Origin: a virus
Strand: one strand, 5' to 3'
IMG/VR virus record: IMGVR_UViG_3300031759_001047
Location: 1-23,745 of that record
DNA: 23,745 nt
Shown here: positions 22,335-23,745 of the stretch, piece after piece
Layout of the letters: every line of letters starts with the position of its first letter
Position numbering within the stretch: position 1 is the stretch's first letter
Made by a program: the position numbers and the translations under genes
The notes under the pieces: model-generated
What the model was told of the DNA's origin: nothing
Seen by the model: only the letters and a program-made list of their open reading frames with translations
The model's database searches: none

Positions 22335-23745
22335 ATTGGATTAGAAGTGTTGCCCCATGAATCGCCGTAAGCGCCTTCGAATGGAATGTTTATGAGTTGA
22401 CCGGAGATGAGGATTTTGTCAGAGAAGTAAGTACGTAGTTTTTGAATCGCCCAATCACGAGTCTCCAATGGCCATTGTCCGCACATCGCGTCATGTACAT
22501 GGTGAAGTGGTTCGATGATGAGGGAATTGTTTGGCCGACGATTCTCAGGATCGTACCAGAGGTTGCGAAGGGCACGGTTCGTTGCATAGGTGGTGTTTGC
22601 CTGAGGTTCATGGGCGACGGCGGATCGGAGAGTTTCGTGTGACGCACGACGCCCGAAGAATGTTCGAGTGTGACCAGAAGCGCATTGAAGTTTTCCTTTC
22701 GTTCGTAACTCTTGCTCGACCCAAGTCTGCCAAGCAGCGACTCCCTTATAGCGAAGTCGGTAAAGTTTTTGTAAAGCCATGCATGTCTTGTTGTCGGCAT
22801 AAATTGGATTGCCGGTAAGTTTGAATGAATCTTTGAGGATTTGATCTGCCATGGTAGATGGTCCCAGCAGATAATTTGTCCCATGTTGTACTCGTTTGCA
22901 GATGAAATACAACGCAGCAACTTCATTCGTGTTAAGTGGGGACTGGTCATTGCCTATGTATTTTGAGACTTTGTAGAGTTCTTCGCGCGAGAGACGGAGG
23001 GCCTCCACTCCGTGAAGATAGAGGTAGGCGATGACTCGAGCGGGTTTGATGCCGTATAGGTAATCGTCCAACATGGTTCGGTCGCCAAACTTGGCACAGT
23101 GTGCAGCAACTGTCCAACCATCCGCGCCAGCAAGGTCAAGCTGAAAGAATTCGCATCCCGGATCAGCTCGGAATAGATGGCGTAACTTTTTGGTGACAGT
23201 TGTAAGATTCGATCCAACGTCTTTTTCTTCACCTTTCTTATCGAGGACGTCAGAGTTTTCAGCGGAGTGCTGACAGTTAAGCCGCCCGGTGTCGGTCCCG
23301 ACAATATTGTAAGAGCAACGGACCCGTCGATCTCGACTTGAAGTTGGCATAGCGAGGGTCTGCATGAGTTTTTCGCATTTGCGCCACGAGATGAGGTCGC
23401 GAATAAGGGCTGCATCGTGAATCCGATTAATTTCAAGCAAGGCGTCGATGTTCGTGGTGAGTTTTGTTTTGTCGATACGGCCACCTTTTTTGGGATGTTG
23501 TTTCGGGAAGTGCTTTTCTTTATAGAGGACATTGCATAGTTGGGTTGGAGAGTTTACATTAACTTTTTTGCCGCATTCCAAGTTGATACGAAGTTGGATT
23601 TCATCTTGCTTGATTTTAGTGAAGTTATAAAGTTCGTCAGCTCGCGCTTTATCAAAGACCATTCCGCGCAGTTGCATGTAGTTGATCGCGGGGAGGAGTG
23701 ACATGTTGAACTTAAAATGTTCAAGAGCGTTTCCGGACATTGCCG
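22331..23745 (-). CDS. Family A DNA polymerase, polymerase domain (5'-truncated by window edge)
   Basis: The frame stays open to the right edge, so the ATG at 23740 need not be the real start. About 469 residues are visible, matching a thumb-palm-fingers domain without the 3'-5' exonuclease. Residue numbers count from that ATG. TGTDTGRLNCQ (147-157) is the pre-motif A strand. Motif A is QLDLAGAD (200-207, Asp202). Motif B is KRVQHGTNY (282-290). Motif C is HVHDA (414-418, Asp417). The C-terminus ends in a polymerase-like NIPFEGAYGDSW. Both catalytic Asp residues are present. Unusual residues are Asp207 in place of the usual motif A Glu, His286 where Phe/Tyr/Leu is usual, and Ala418 after the motif C Asp instead of Glu. 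Confidence 0.88.
   Translation of the reverse strand, partial: AMSGNALEHFKFNMSLLPAINYMQLRGMVFDKARADELYNFTKIKQDEIQLRINLECGKKVNVNSPTQLCNVLYKEKHFPKQHPKKGGRIDKTKLTTNIDALLEINRIHDAALIRDLISWRKCEKLMQTLAMPTSSRDRRVRCSYNIVGTDTGRLNCQHSAENSDVLDKKGEEKDVGSNLTTVTKKLRHLFRADPGCEFFQLDLAGADGWTVAAHCAKFGDRTMLDDYLYGIKPARVIAYLYLHGVEALRLSREELYKVSKYIGNDQSPLNTNEVAALYFICKRVQHGTNYLLGPSTMADQILKDSFKLTGNPIYADNKTCMALQKLYRLRYKGVAAWQTWVEQELRTKGKLQCASGHTRTFFGRRASHETLRSAVAHEPQANTTYATNRALRNLWYDPENRRPNNSLIIEPLHHVHDAMCGQWPLETRDWAIQKLRTYFSDKILISGQLINIPFEGAYGDSWGNTSNPI

Noticed and set aside
22954-23532. 192-codon - strand frame overlapping the polymerase gene in another frame
   Set aside because: Ser/Thr/Pro-rich shadow; the polymerase frame carries motifs A to C and runs through the region.
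1-23745. Explanation of composition switches by horizontal transfer or mosaic recombination
   Set aside because: Switches fall inside continuous genes, recur in the same direction five times at the same motif, and decay gradually between them, which recombination patches would not produce.

Overview
This window is a piece of a tailed, short-tail-like (podovirus-type) bacteriophage genome, densely packed and with no stretch of 300 bases lacking a gene. The + strand carries a lysis cassette and then the packaging, capsid and virion genes (about 1-19951). The - strand carries DNA-replication genes (19899-23745), and the two groups converge tail to tail. The phage assignment rests on a large terminase with Walker A/B and nuclease motifs, a portal, an acidic scaffold, an HK97-type coat protein, and a family A DNA polymerase with an ATP-dependent ligase. 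I see no integrase, repressor, tRNA, CRISPR array or insertion sequence.

Layout. 2-990: end of an unidentified gene, an overlapping inner/outer spanin-like pair, and a GH75 (chitosanase-family) hydrolase as candidate endolysin. 1014-7140: terminase, portal, small protein, scaffold, coat protein, small disordered protein. 7164-10197: three virion or head-tail proteins, mostly unrecognised. 10209-19951: two Gln-rich proteins and a 2668-residue protein with a glycine-zipper segment and a HELGH zincin motif, probably internal/ejected virion proteins. 19899-23745 (-): DUF3987-like ATPase, DNA ligase, PLD-like nuclease and a 5'-truncated DNA polymerase, linked by short overlaps.

Host. None of the starts has a convincing Shine-Dalgarno sequence, and the coat-protein gene and the next gene have A-rich, G-poor leaders. 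This points to a host with SD-independent initiation (Bacteroidota-like or another such phylum). The host cannot be fixed from this window.

Most interesting feature. A 16-bp element, RTTAAKGNGCTTAAYR (core TTAA-N5-TTAA), occurs exactly five times by eye (995, 4969, 10317, 17273, 21740), always in the same orientation. At every copy the + strand switches from C-rich to G-rich. Between copies the skew decays slowly and changes sign at about 70-79% of the interval, giving a sawtooth. The switch ignores gene boundaries and also occurs inside a - strand gene. The pattern is what repeated bidirectional (or promoter-primed) replication origins about 4-7 kb apart would leave. I propose the element as a multi-copy replication-initiation or promoter/origin site. 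This is inference from sequence only.
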